This document shows, piece after piece, positions 1 through 10,582 of a DNA stretch of 17,972 nt. Position 1 is the first letter of the stretch, and every line of letters starts with the position of its first letter. The position numbers were made by a program, and so were the translations under genes. This DNA comes from Bolinopsis microptera. Lineage: Eukaryota > Ctenophora > Tentaculata > Lobata > Bolinopsidae. The stretch covers positions 1 to 17,972 of the forward strand of contig NW_026971928.1 of NCBI RefSeq assembly GCF_026151205.1, read 5' to 3'. Under the pieces are notes generated by a model. The model had not been told where the DNA came from. It made no database searches and worked only from the letters and a program-made list of their open reading frames with translations.

Positions 1-78
1 GCTGGTGACTGGGCCCCCAACACCTCTCCAGTACGAGGCAGTCCCCCCTAGAGTGGTGAGTAAACATGGGGCTGCTCC

Positions 79-870
79 ATGGTACCTACACCCGGTACCC
101 CCCCATGTTTCATCCCTATCACCACTATCCAGATTAACAGGGCCTTTTCCAGTGTGATCGTGTCCGGCCCGAATACCAGCGGCAGAGTCATCATCTGGGA
201 AATCTCAACCTCAAGACCTTTACGTGAAAACTATTTTCGAGACACACGCCAGTCCCCCTGTATATCGTGTGTTTTGAGAGTCCCTCCCTCTGATACTCCT
301 GGGGAATATTGTGACAGTCCAGTTTTCAATCAGGTTAAAGAGAGAACAGGAAACGTGGGTTCCCGTTTCCCTGGACTTTCCCTGGGAATCTCTGCGGAAG
401 AGCGTGTCCCCCCCCCTGAGATTTTACATGCATTCCTGTAAACGGTAAATTCATTGCTTGGTCCCACGGTGCAGTCACGTGAAATAACTTCCTCCTGCCT
501 AATTTTCCTGTCCATGAGTGGAAGGACTGTAACAAAAACGTTATTGCCTTACACAGGCTTTCCCCAAAAACGGCAATATCTGGCTGTGGAACACGTGGAA
601 ATCCTCCAGGTGGTCCCCCCCTCCAGATAATTCAGACTAACTTTATACATCTCCTCCTATTCTATCCCCCATGGAGTTTTCTTCCTCATGATTCTTAATA
701 GTATTGAGCAGCAGGGTCAGAGGAGGGACGCCCTCATGGTGTGGACCTCCAAACTCATCCTGCCCAATAAATTTGACGTTGGTTTACTCCATCTGGTTAC
801 TTATTTGGTTTTAATTTCTTATTGGTTCACTGTGGTGGGTTTTACTGCGTGGGACACTGAATTAGTCCCC
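79..870 (+). pseudogene. WD40-repeat protein fragment, broken across frames
   Basis: WD40 repeats build beta-propeller scaffolds; the last strand of each blade typically reads G-x-x-x-x-W-[DE]. Such strands recur here: SGRVIIWE (Trp at 196-198, frame 1), GNIVTVQ (302-322, frame 2, Trp lost), NGKFIAW (Trp 459-461, frame 3), NGNIWLWN (Trp 587-589, frame 2), DALMVWT (Trp 742-744, frame 1) and GFTAWDTE (Trp 850-852, frame 1). Spacing is about 110-155 nt, averaging near 131 nt or 43 residues, the usual blade length. HGAAPWY (Trp 80-82) may be an earlier blade. The two longest open pieces are 79-441 (120 codons) and 688-972 (94 codons). Every frame change has a homopolymer run between the blades (C5 at 253-257, C9 at 408-416, A5 near 566-570, C7 at 615-621), so sequencing indels explain the breaks at least as well as real decay. 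No start, stop or intron can be fixed and the parent gene is unknown. The repeat spacing is seen; the family call is inferred. Confidence 0.5.
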
Positions 871-1149
871 CCATCATTGAACAGAACAAAACTTTTTTGG
901 AGGAAAATTAAAAAAATAAATCTATTTGTTGAAAATGTTGATAAAAAATTTTTTGAGGTAAAAATCCATTAAATCAAAGATCTGAAGACGTTTTTTTAAT
1001 TAACCGCCTCGTAAAAACGGAGAAGATTTATTTTGTTTTTAAAAATGAAAAGTCCCGGATAAATAAAGAATAAAGAATCTATCTTCCCTGACGGAGTTTT
1101 ACAGTTTTGTATAAAAATAAATGTTGTTTTGTTATTTTTGTGTCCATGA
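871..1149. other. AT-rich transition into run-dominated sequence; no gene
   Basis: The open frame 688-972 ends here without further WD-like sequence. Base composition shifts to A/T, with runs such as A6, T7 and T8 becoming frequent, and words like AATAAA occur near 1061-1079 and 1115. This could be a 3' untranslated or intergenic stretch, but the gradual loss of normal sequence texture towards 1150 fits falling read quality equally well. I see no other feature. Confidence 0.45.
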
Positions 1150-3419
1150 CATTGGTTTTTTGTAACGTTTCCCGGGCCCCCCCGAACCCTTTAAAAACCC
1201 CAATTTTTAAATTTACCCAGGGCCCAAAAAAAAATTGGGGTATCACCCTGAATTGGGAAATTTATTTTTTAATTTTTGGAAATTTTTTAAATTTTTTATT
1301 TTGTTTTTAAAAAAAATTTCCCGTTTAAATTTTTTTTTCCCAAAGGGAATTTTTTTTTTTTTTTTTTTCCTTTTTAAAAAACCGCCCCGTTTTTTTGTTT
1401 TTTTTTTTTTTTTTTTTTTGGTTAAAACACTGAAAAAGAACTTCTTTTTGTTTTCCTTTTTATTCCTAAATTAAAAATTTAAAAAATTTGGAAAATACCT
1501 TAAATATTAAATTGTAAAAAATTTTTTTGGGGCCCGAAATAAAAAAATTTAAAATTAAAAAAAAGATAAAAATTTTTAAAAATTTTAAAAAAAATATTTT
1601 ATTTAAAACGTGAAAACCCCCAATTTTTTTAAAAGATTAAAAAAAAAATTAATGAAAAATTTAAAATTTAAAAAAAAAAAATAAAACTAAAAATTTTTTT
1701 TTCTTTTCTTTTCCCCCCAAAATTTTAAAAATTTTTTTAATTCCAAAAATAAGGGTTTAAAGGTTAAAGACCCCCCGGGGGGGGAAAATAATTTATTGGG
1801 GCCCGAAATTTTTAAAAAATTTTAAAAAATTTTATAGCTTTTTGTCATGGGGCCCTTAAAAAACCCCCCCAAAGCTAAAAAAAATTTTTCCCCCCCCCCC
1901 GGACAAAAAAATTTTTTAAATTTTCCCTTTTTTCAATTTGGGGAATTTTAAAACCCAAAAATTTAAATTTTTTTTAAAAAATTTTTCCCCCCCAATCCCT
2001 TAAAACCCCTGCAGTTTTTTTCCTTTTAAAAACCCCCTTTTTTTGAGAAAGGTTTTAAAGAACGAAAAAATTAAAAAGGGGAAAAAAAAACCTGGGCCCC
2101 GGGTTTAGTTGGACCCCCCGGGGTTTTTACCCCCTAAGGGAAAAAAACAGTAAAAAAGTAACCCCTTTTTTCCCTGAAGGGATGAAAAAATTTAAAACTT
2201 TTCCATTAAAATTTAAAATTTCCCCCTAAAACCCTTTTTAAATTTTAAACCCCGGGAAAAAAATTTAAAAAAATAACCCTTTTAAAAAGGCCCGGGGGCC
2301 TAAAAAAAAAGGGGAGTATAATTTAAAAATTTTTCACGTTTAAACAATAAAATTTTAAAATAGAAAAGCCTTTTTTAATAAGGGCCCCCTAGAACCCGTG
2401 GGCCCCTAAAATTTTCCCCGTCCCCAAGGGCCTTTTTGAAAATTCCCCGTAAAAAAAAAATTTCCAAAAATTTTTAAAGGTTCCACTTCCCCAAAAAGGG
2501 TCCCATTCAGGGCCCTAAAGGCCCCAAAAAAATCGGTTTGAATTTGTGGGAAAAACCCCAAAGGGGTTTAATTCCCTTTTTTTTGAAAGGGGTTTAAAAC
2601 TTTTGTTCTGGGGTAAAGGGGGGGGCCCCCCCCCAAAAACGCCCTAAAAGGGAAAATTTCTGCTCAAAAACTGGGTCGTGACTGAGAAAGAAAATATAAA
2701 ATTTTCAAATCTATTTTTTTCCCAAAAAGAAGACCCAAAAATTTTAAAAACCCCCAAAGACCCCCAAGGTTTTTTAAAAACGGGCCCAAACCTTTTGCCT
2801 TTTTCCAAGAAAGATGTAAAAGACGGAAACCCTAAGGCCCTTTTGGTAAAATCCCCCGGGGGGGCCAAAAGCACGAGGCCCAAAAAAAAGGGGCCTTTAA
2901 GGAAAATTTTTCAAAGAACAAAAAAACCTTTCCTTTTTCCGTTCCCCTCGCCGAATTTTTTTTTGAATTTCCTTCCCCGATATCCCTAAAATAAAAAACT
3001 AAAAAAATTTTTTCTTCCTTCCTTTTTTTCTGACCCCTTCCCAGCTCAAATTTAAAGGGCTTAAAAAATTTTTTGAACTTAAAGTCCCCCCCCCTTCCCT
3101 TAAATTTTTTCCAAAATAAGAATTAGTTTAAAAAAAGGGGCAAACTTTTCTTCCCCGAAAAGTTTTTCCCCCTTTCCCTTTTTCCCGAACTCCCCAGGTA
3201 AATCATCCTTCCCAAAACCTTTTCCCCCGTACCCCCCTCAGGGAAGGGGAACCCGCCGGCCCATCCCCCAAAAAAAAAAAACCCGGAAAAATTTTTTTTG
3301 GGTTTTTAATTTTAAAAAAAAAAAAAAATTTTTAAAAAACCCCGGGGGGGCGGCCCCTTAAAAAAAACATTTTAAAAAAAATTTTTTTAAAAAAGGTTAA
3401 AGAGCCTAAAAAAAAACTT

Positions 3420-4290
3420 TTTTAAAACCCCGGGTTTTTTTTTCTTTAACCCGGGTTTTTTTTAAACCTTTAATTTTTTAAATTTTAAAAGGGGTTTTTT
3501 AGCCCGGTTTCCCAAACCGGGGTTTTTTAAAAAAAAAAAAAAAAAAGGTTTTGTTTTTATGCCCGGGCCCTTCCCAAAAAACGGTTTTTTTTTTAAACGG
3601 GCCCTTAAAAAAAATTTTTTAAAAATTTTAAAAAAAAAGGTTCGCCCTTTTTCGAGCGGTGGTCCCCCCTGTTTTTTCCCTATTAAAACCCCAAAATGGG
3701 AAAAATTTAAAAAAAAAAAGAAAAGGGTTTAATTTTAAATTTTTGTAGATTTTAAAATCGGTTTTTTTTTATAAGGGGGTTCTTTAAAAACCCGGTTTTT
3801 TTAAGCGGTTTCCCCTAAAAAACGGTTTTTTTTTAAACCCGGTTTTTTTTTAAAAAAGGCTCCCCAAAAAAATTTTGGGGGCCCTTTTTTGGGGGGTTTG
3901 TTTAAAAAAAAAAAGCAGTTTTTAAGAAGGGGGGTTTTTTTCAACGGGTTTTTTTAAAAGGGGGTTTCTTAAAAAAAAAAGGGTCCCCTTTAAAGGTTTT
4001 CCCCCTTAAAGGGCGGGCCCCCCCTTCGGCCCCCGGGCCTTTTGAACCCCCGGGGCCCCTTTTCCAAAAAAAAACCGGCCCTTTTTTAAAAAAAACCGGG
4101 GTTTTTTTTCTTAAAACCCTTTTTTTTCCTTTTTTCATTAAAAAATAAAAAATTTTTCTTTTAAAAAACCCGGTTTTTTTTTTTAAAAAAATTTTCCTTT
4201 CCTTTTCCCCCCCCTACCGGGTTTTTTTTTAAAAAAAAACCCTTTTCCTTTAAAACGGGCCCTTAAAGCGGTTTTTTCTTAAAAAAAAAA
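3420..4290. repeat. Block with recurrent AAACCCGG / CCGGTTTTTT motif
   Basis: Within the run-dominated region, variants of A-run, CCCGG, T-run recur many times: near 3426, 3450, 3504, 3515, 3789, 3838, 4093, 4168 and 4217, with AACGGTTT-like forms near 3580 and 3820. The word is nearly its own reverse complement (AAACCCGGGTTT). Copies have no fixed spacing and differ in run lengths, so this is not a clean tandem repeat. It may be a blurred reading of a short repeat or a bias in the order of called bases. Confidence 0.3.
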
Positions 4291-4586
4291 GGGCCCCCCT
4301 TCCCTTTAAAAAAAAAAAAATTTTTTTAAAAATAAAAAAAAAAAAAACTTTAAACCCGGGGGTTGGGTGGCCCTGTTTTGGCCCCCCAATTTGCCAAATA
4401 ATAATTTTCCCTTTTTATTAAAAAAAAACATACCCAAATTTAACCTTTTTTCTTTAGGGGGTTTTAAAAAAACCCTTTAAAATTTAAAAAAATTTCAAAA
4501 ATCGTGTTTTTAATTTTTTTTTTTTGGTTTTTTGGTTTTAACCCCCCCCTTTTTAAACTTCCCCCTAAAAAAAAAAAAAACCCCCC

Positions 4587-4589
<3 letters not shown>

Positions 4590-4634
<45 letters not shown>
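4590..4634. repeat. A45 homopolymer tract
   Basis: Forty-five consecutive A residues follow an A14 and a C6 run. It could be a retroposon tail or a sequencing stutter. Because the sequence on both sides is itself run-dominated and no element body or target duplication can be seen, a retroposon origin cannot be supported. Confidence 0.8.
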
Positions 4635-4635
<1 letters not shown>

Positions 4636-4802
4636 AAAATTGGGGAAATTTAAATTTGGGGTTATTTTTTCCAAAATATTTCATTGGGAAAATAAATTTT
4701 TGCAAAAAAAAAAAAATCCCCCATTTTTTGGAAAACTTTAAACCCCTAAAACAAAAAAAGTTTTTGGCCCGCTCTATAAAATGGGAAAACCCAAAAACAC
4801 AT

Positions 4803-4824
4803 CTTGTATACTATAAAATACAAG
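4803..4824. repeat. Perfect 7-bp inverted repeat in an ordinary-complexity island
   Basis: CTTGTAT (4803-4809) and ATACAAG (4818-4824) are exact reverse complements around an 8-nt AT-rich loop. They lie in one of the few places (about 4765-4850) where the artefact-like region briefly shows normal sequence texture, including CTCTATAAAAT just upstream. No function is assigned; a chance hairpin is possible. Confidence 0.4.
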
Positions 4825-7800
4825 AAAATTTTCTGGGAAAAAGCGGTGGGAAAATAACCCCCCTTTTTGGGGGGCAAGGGTCAAAGGGGCCCCCCAGTTT
4901 AAATTTATATTGTAAACTTTTTAAAAAAAATGGGCCCCCCCTTTTTTTTTTTTGGGCCTTTTTTTTTATGAAATTTTCCTTTCCCCCCGGGAAACCCGAA
5001 ATAAAATTGTTTTTTTTACCAACAATTTCAAATTAAAAATGAAAATTTTTTTTTTTTAAAATCGGGAATGAAAATTTTTAAAATTTAAAAAAATTTGGGG
5101 GTTTTTTTTTTTTTACCGAAAAATTTTTTTTGTTTTTTAAATTTTAAACCCGAATTTAAAAAAAAATTTTTTTCCCATTAAAAAAAAATCCCGTTTAAAA
5201 CTTATTTTCCCCTCCCCCCCCATGGGTTTGGGGGAAAAACCAAAAAAAATAATTAAGTTTTTTAAAATTTAAAAAAATCGAGAGAAAACAAGGGTCCCCT
5301 GATGAAAAGGGGCCCCCTGTGAATTTCCCCTGGGGAAATTTTAAAAAAAGGATTTTTTGGTAAAAGGGTTTTAAAAAATTTTTTTACCCCCCCTCCCCAA
5401 AAAACTTAAATGAAACTAAAAAAAAAAATGGGACAAAAAAAAACCCAATTTCATTTTCCCTTTTTCCCAATTTTTAAAATTTTTAATAACGTGAGAAAAT
5501 AATTTTTTTTAAACCCCACAAAAAAAAAAATTTCCCCCGGTTCCCTTTTCCCCCTATGGGGAAATAAAAGGGGTCCCGATAACCCAACCAAAATGTTAAA
5601 AAAAAAATAGGGGCCCCGAAAACCCTAAGGCCCAAGGGGGCCGGGGGATTTCTGTGGACTCCCCCCTTAATCCCCCAGGGCCCCCAATTTTTGTCTAGGA
5701 GGGATGTAGGGCCCCCCCCCCAAAATTCCCCCAAAAGGGTTTTTCGAAAAGGGGGGGGGGCCCTTTAAAAGAACGGGCCCCCCCCCAAAGGGAACCAGGA
5801 AAGAAAATTTTATTAACTTCCAAAGGGGGGGTGGCCCCAACCCAAAAGGGAGCCCCCCGGGGAAAAAGGGTTTGTAATGGAAAAGACAAAAAACAAAGGG
5901 TTTCCCCCCCCCTAAAAAAAGTGGAAAAAAGGGGAAAATGGAAAATTTTCCCCCCTCCAAATGGCGGGATAAATTTTTGGGAAAAACTCCTTAAAAACCT
6001 TTTTTTTTTTGGAAAAAAAAAAAAAAACTGGGGGGTTTACCTTTTTTTGCCCCCCCAAAAATAAAATTTTTTTGGGTTTTAACGAAAAACCTTTTCCCTT
6101 TTCTTTTTAAAAAAGCATAAAAGGGAAAATTTTATGCGCCCTTTTTCCAAATGAAACGGCATTCCTAAAAAAAAAAAAAAAAACCGCAAAGGGAAAATTT
6201 TTTCCTTTTCCCTTTTTTTTCCCAAAAAACCTTTTACCCAAACAAGAAAAATTTTTTGAGGGAAAGATGGGGCACGTAACCCGGGAAAAGATAAAAATTA
6301 AACTAACTAACCCCCAACCTTTAAAATTTTTCCCCCAATCATTTGGAAAAAAAAAAACTTTTTTCCCCCCATGGGAAGAAAAAAATTTTTCCAGGAAAAA
6401 ATTGTTAAGGCCAAAGGTTAAAAATTTTAAAAAACCAAGGAAAAAATTAAAAAAAGGAAAAAAAAAAAATGTTTTATTTTTTTTTTTTTTTTTTCAAAAG
6501 AAACGTGAAAATTTTTTTTTTTTTTTCCCGTATTTTTTTAAAAAATTTTTGAGGGCCCCTAATTAAACAAATATGTGGGGTTTGGGGTTTTTGTTTGGGG
6601 GCCCCCCTTTTTTTTAAAAATTAAAAATTAAATGGAAACCCGGTTTATGGTAAAATTTTGGGGTTTTGGGGGAAAATAGATCTTTTAAAGGGGGGCTTTT
6701 TTTATATTATTTCCCCCAATTTAAAAATTTTCATCATAATTTTTTTGAAAAAACGGAAAAAACCCTTCCCAAACCCTTTTTTTATTTAATTTTTAGGGGG
6801 GAAAAGCAAAAGGGGAGGAAAAAATGACGAAAGGAAAAAAAATCTAAAACCCGAAATACAAAAGGGCCCCCTCCAAGAAAAAACCCCCCTCTTCCCCAAA
6901 TTCCCCCCTTAAAAAGGGCCCCCAAAAAAAAATTTTGCAAATGCCACCCCTTTCCCCCGCCCCCGGGTCATAATTTCCCTTTTTTAATCGGTTTTTTCCC
7001 AACTTTTTTTGATTTAAATTTTAAAAAAGTTTAATTTCCCCCCCGGGGACCCTCCCAGCATGGGAAACCCCCCCAAAAAATTTTTTTGGGGCCCCCCTTT
7101 TTAAAATTTTGGGGTTAAAGCCAGTTTTGGGGGGCCAAAACAGGGGGACCCCAAAAAATTTCCCCCAAAAGGGGGCAAAGTCCCCCTTTTTTGGGGAAAA
7201 AAAAATTTTAAAAAACCCGGAAAATTGGGCTGAGGGGAAAACCTTTAAAAAAACCACGGGGGGAAAAAAAAAACAAAAAAACCCCCGTTCCCCCAAAAAG
7301 GGCCCCCCTTTTAAAAAATGGTGGGTTCCCGGGAAAAAGGCCCCAAGGGGAAAAAATCTTTAATGAGAAACCCTTTTGGCCCGGGGCCCACCCAAAAACC
7401 AAACGCAATTTTTTTCCCCGGGGTTTTTCCCGGAAAAAGGAAAAGTGCCCCCCTGCCCTTACTTTTCCTTTTGTCAAAAAAATTTTTTGGAACTTTTTAA
7501 AAAAAACCCTGAAATATGACGGGAAATTTTTTTTTTGAAAAGGGCCCAAAAAGGAAAAAGATTTTTGCCGGGCCCCCCTTGGGGCCCTTTTAACCCCGTA
7601 AAAGGGTTTTTCCCAAACTTTTCCCTTTAAAAATTTTTTTTATTGTTCCCCGGGGAAAAAAAGGGGCCCAAGGGTTTTATACCGGGGTCCCTTTTTTTCC
7701 CCTCCAAAACATTTTAAAAATTTAAAGGAAAGGGGAAAAAAACCTTTTTTCTACGGAAAGGGGAAGGGGGGGGCCCCAGAATAAAAAAAACAAGCAAAAA

Positions 7801-8524
7801 GGGCCAAAACCCATTCCCCATTTTTAAAAACATTCCCGGAAATGGAAACCCCTGGGAACCCCCCGAAAAAAAAGTCCCAACACGCTTTAAAAAAATTGCC
7901 CCGAAACACTTTTCAAAAGGGCCCCACCCCAAATTAAAAAAACCCGGATTTAAAAACAAACGCTAGTTAAAAAAAGGGGGCCCCGAGGGGAAATTTTTCC
8001 TTTTTTAAACCAAAGGTTTAAAACCAAAACAAAGGGATTTATGTCGTTTTCCCTCAAAAAAAGGTTTTTTTTAGTTTTTAAAAGGGGAAAGGGGAAAACC
8101 CGAGGCCCCAGGGGGTTTACCAAAAAAAAAAGGGGGGGGCCCCCCCCGGGGCGGGTTAAGGGGCCCCAATTCTAATTCGTGAAAAATTGTCCCACCGTGG
8201 TTTTTTAAACTTTCCCCAAAAAAATCGGGGCCCGCGGGGGTTTGGGGCCCCAAAAATTAAAAAAAACCGCCCCGGGGGAATCAATTTTCCAAGGTTTAAA
8301 AATTTTCGGTTTTTTTTTAAAAGTGGGGATTTTAAAATTTTACGAAATTTGACCCCAAATTCATGCTTTTAGTGGGGGCCCCGGGGGGTAAAAAATTTAA
8401 TTAAAAAATTCCCAAACATTTGGGAAACCCCAAAAGATTTTTAAGATTGAAAAATTGAAAATTTTTTTAAATTTTTTGTAACTGATTATTTTTTCCCGGG
8501 CAAAAACCAAAAGCCCCCCCAAAG

Positions 8525-8556
<32 letters not shown>

Positions 8557-8696
8557 TTTTTTTTTTTTTTCAAAAAAAATTTTTTTTTTTTAATTTTTTT
8601 TTTTTTTTAAAAAAACCCCAAACCCAAAAATTGGGGTTTTTTTTTTTAAGGGGGAGAAAATCCCGGGGCCCGGGCTTTTTTTTTTTTTTTTTTTTT
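8525..8696. repeat. Cluster of long T runs
   Basis: A T27 run (8525-8551), a T15 run (8556-8570), further T runs around 8580-8608 and a T21 run (8676-8696) are separated by short A or C/G runs. They precede the T55 tract at 8775. I see no gene or transposon body here. Confidence 0.7.
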
Positions 8697-8771
8697 CCAA
8701 CTTTTTGTGAACTTTCCCCCTCCGAGAAAAAGTGGGGTTTTTGGGCCCCCCGGGAAATTTTGGCCCCCCGG

Positions 8772-8774
<3 letters not shown>

Positions 8775-8829
<55 letters not shown>
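8775..8829. repeat. T55 homopolymer tract
   Basis: Fifty-five consecutive T residues, the longest run in the window, sit between GC-rich run blocks. It produces the poly-Lys or poly-Phe centre of the long overlapping open frames at 8570-9383, which are therefore not genes. Its length is likely unreliable. Confidence 0.85.
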
Positions 8830-8830
<1 letters not shown>

Positions 8831-10552
8831 GCCGGGGCCCCCCGGGAAAGGGAAAAAAAATTCCCGGGGGGCCCCCGGGGAAAAAAAAAACCGGGAAAAA
8901 CCCCCACCCCTTTTTTTGGGTTTGGTTTTTCCCCGGGGAAAAGAACCCCCGGTAACTTTGATAGGCCCCCGGCCAAAAAAAATTTTGGGGCTGGGTGGCC
9001 CGGGTTGGGGGGTTTTTCCCCTGTGGTGTGGTGCTTTTAGACCGGGGGGGGGGAAATTGGGGTTGGAAAAACCCCCGGGGGAAACCGCGGGGGCCCCGGG
9101 GGGGAAAACCGGGTTGGGGCCCCCCTTAAAAGGAAAAACAAATTCCCCCCATTTTAAAACAACCCAAGGCAAAGAAAGTCCCCTAGGTTTCTCGTGGGGA
9201 AAAGCAACCGGTTCCCCATTTGCTGGCGGCAATTTTTTCCCCCCGGGGATGGCCTGCCAAAATGGGGGTAGGGCCAATCTTTTTTTTTCTGGGCCTTTGC
9301 ATTTCCCTCCCGGGGCCCGGGGGCCCTTTTCCCCCGGGTTTGGGGGCCCCCCCCTTCCCGTCCCAAACCCCCCACCCCGTTAAATTAAATTTTTTTTGGA
9401 TTTTTAAAAATTTCAAACGGCAAAAAAGTCAAAAATCCCCGAACCCTAAGACCCACTTAACTACCCTTGCCCATTTTTGGGGTTTTGGAGTTACTTTGGG
9501 CCCCCGGGGGGAAACCCCAAAACCCCAAAAAAACCCTTTTTGGGTTTCCCCTTTTTTTTTTAAATTAAAAAAAAAATTTAAAAAATTTTAAAAATTTTTT
9601 TAAAAAAGAAAAAAAAAACCCGTTGGGGCCCTGGGAAGGGGCCTTTAAAAATTCCCCACACAAAACCCCCCGGGCTAACTTTTAAAAAAATGTTCCCCTG
9701 GGGCAAAAAAAGGAACGTAAATTTGCAAAGTTGCCAAACCCCCCTTTCCCCCCCCTTTAAACCCCCCCATTTTTAAAACCCCTTTTTTTTTTTTTTTTTT
9801 GGGACTTCCCCAAAACCCCTTCACTCCAAAACAAACCCGGGGGCATAATAGGTGGGTTTTTTTAAAATTCCCCGGGTTGGGGTTAAATTTTCCCAAAGGG
9901 CGGGGGCCCCCCTTAAAAAACCGAAAAATTTTTGCAAACCCGGTTTTTTTAAAATTAAAAACCCTTTTCCTTTTTAGCGTAATTTTCCCTTTTTTTGCGC
10001 GGGTAAAAAAACAAACCCCCCTCTTTTTCCCCCTACATTTTTTTTTTTCCAAAAAGTGTTAAAAAAAAAACCCCCCTCCAAATAATACAAATTTTGGGGG
10101 AAACCCCCCAACCCCCGGGTTTACCCCAGTTTGGGGGGGCAAAACCGGCTGCCCCCCCTGGGGGGATTGGCAAACCTTTTATCCCCCCCTTTTAAAAAAA
10201 ACCTTTCTTGGGTTTTTTTGCTTTTGGTTTTCCTTTTCGGGGCCGTGGGTCCCTTTCCGAAAACCCCACAAAGGGAAAACCACCACAAATTAAAAAAACC
10301 TACACCTACAAAAAAAACCCGGTTAAAACCCTTGGGAAAAAAAGGGGGACTGACCCCGGGCCCCCCCTTGGGGGTTGGGCCCCAAAACCCTAAAATTGCG
10401 GGAGGGGCCCCCCAAAAAGCCCCTTCCGGGGGATTGTGCTGTTTTCCCTTTGGGGGCCCTTTCTCCCTTTCCCAAAAAACCCCCAAAAAATCCCCACCAC
10501 TTTAAAATTTCACCTAAAACCCAAACAACACCCCGGGAAAAAACCAGTGGGA

Positions 10553-10582
10553 GGAGGCCGGGGACCCTTTAGGCCGGCCTCC
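10553..10582. repeat. 9-bp GC-rich inverted repeat
   Basis: GGAGGCCGG (10553-10561) and CCGGCCTCC (10574-10582) are exact reverse complements around a 12-nt loop. They lie in a stretch (about 10540-10660) with fewer runs than its surroundings. It may be a trace of real sequence; no role is inferred. Confidence 0.35.

Noticed and set aside
330-535. Two minus-strand frames of 61 and 66 codons
   Set aside because: They lie opposite the WD-like + strand segment, show no motif of their own and look like shadows.
8760-8850. GC-rich inverted flanks around the T55 tract
   Set aside because: GGCC and CCCGGG-type words on both sides pair only as short generic runs; similar pairings can be found throughout the region.
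8570-9383. Long overlapping open frames on both strands (up to 250 codons)
   Set aside because: They are built on the T55/A55 tract and on GGG/CCC runs. Both strands and several frames are open at once, and the products are strings of Phe, Lys, Gly and Pro without domains.
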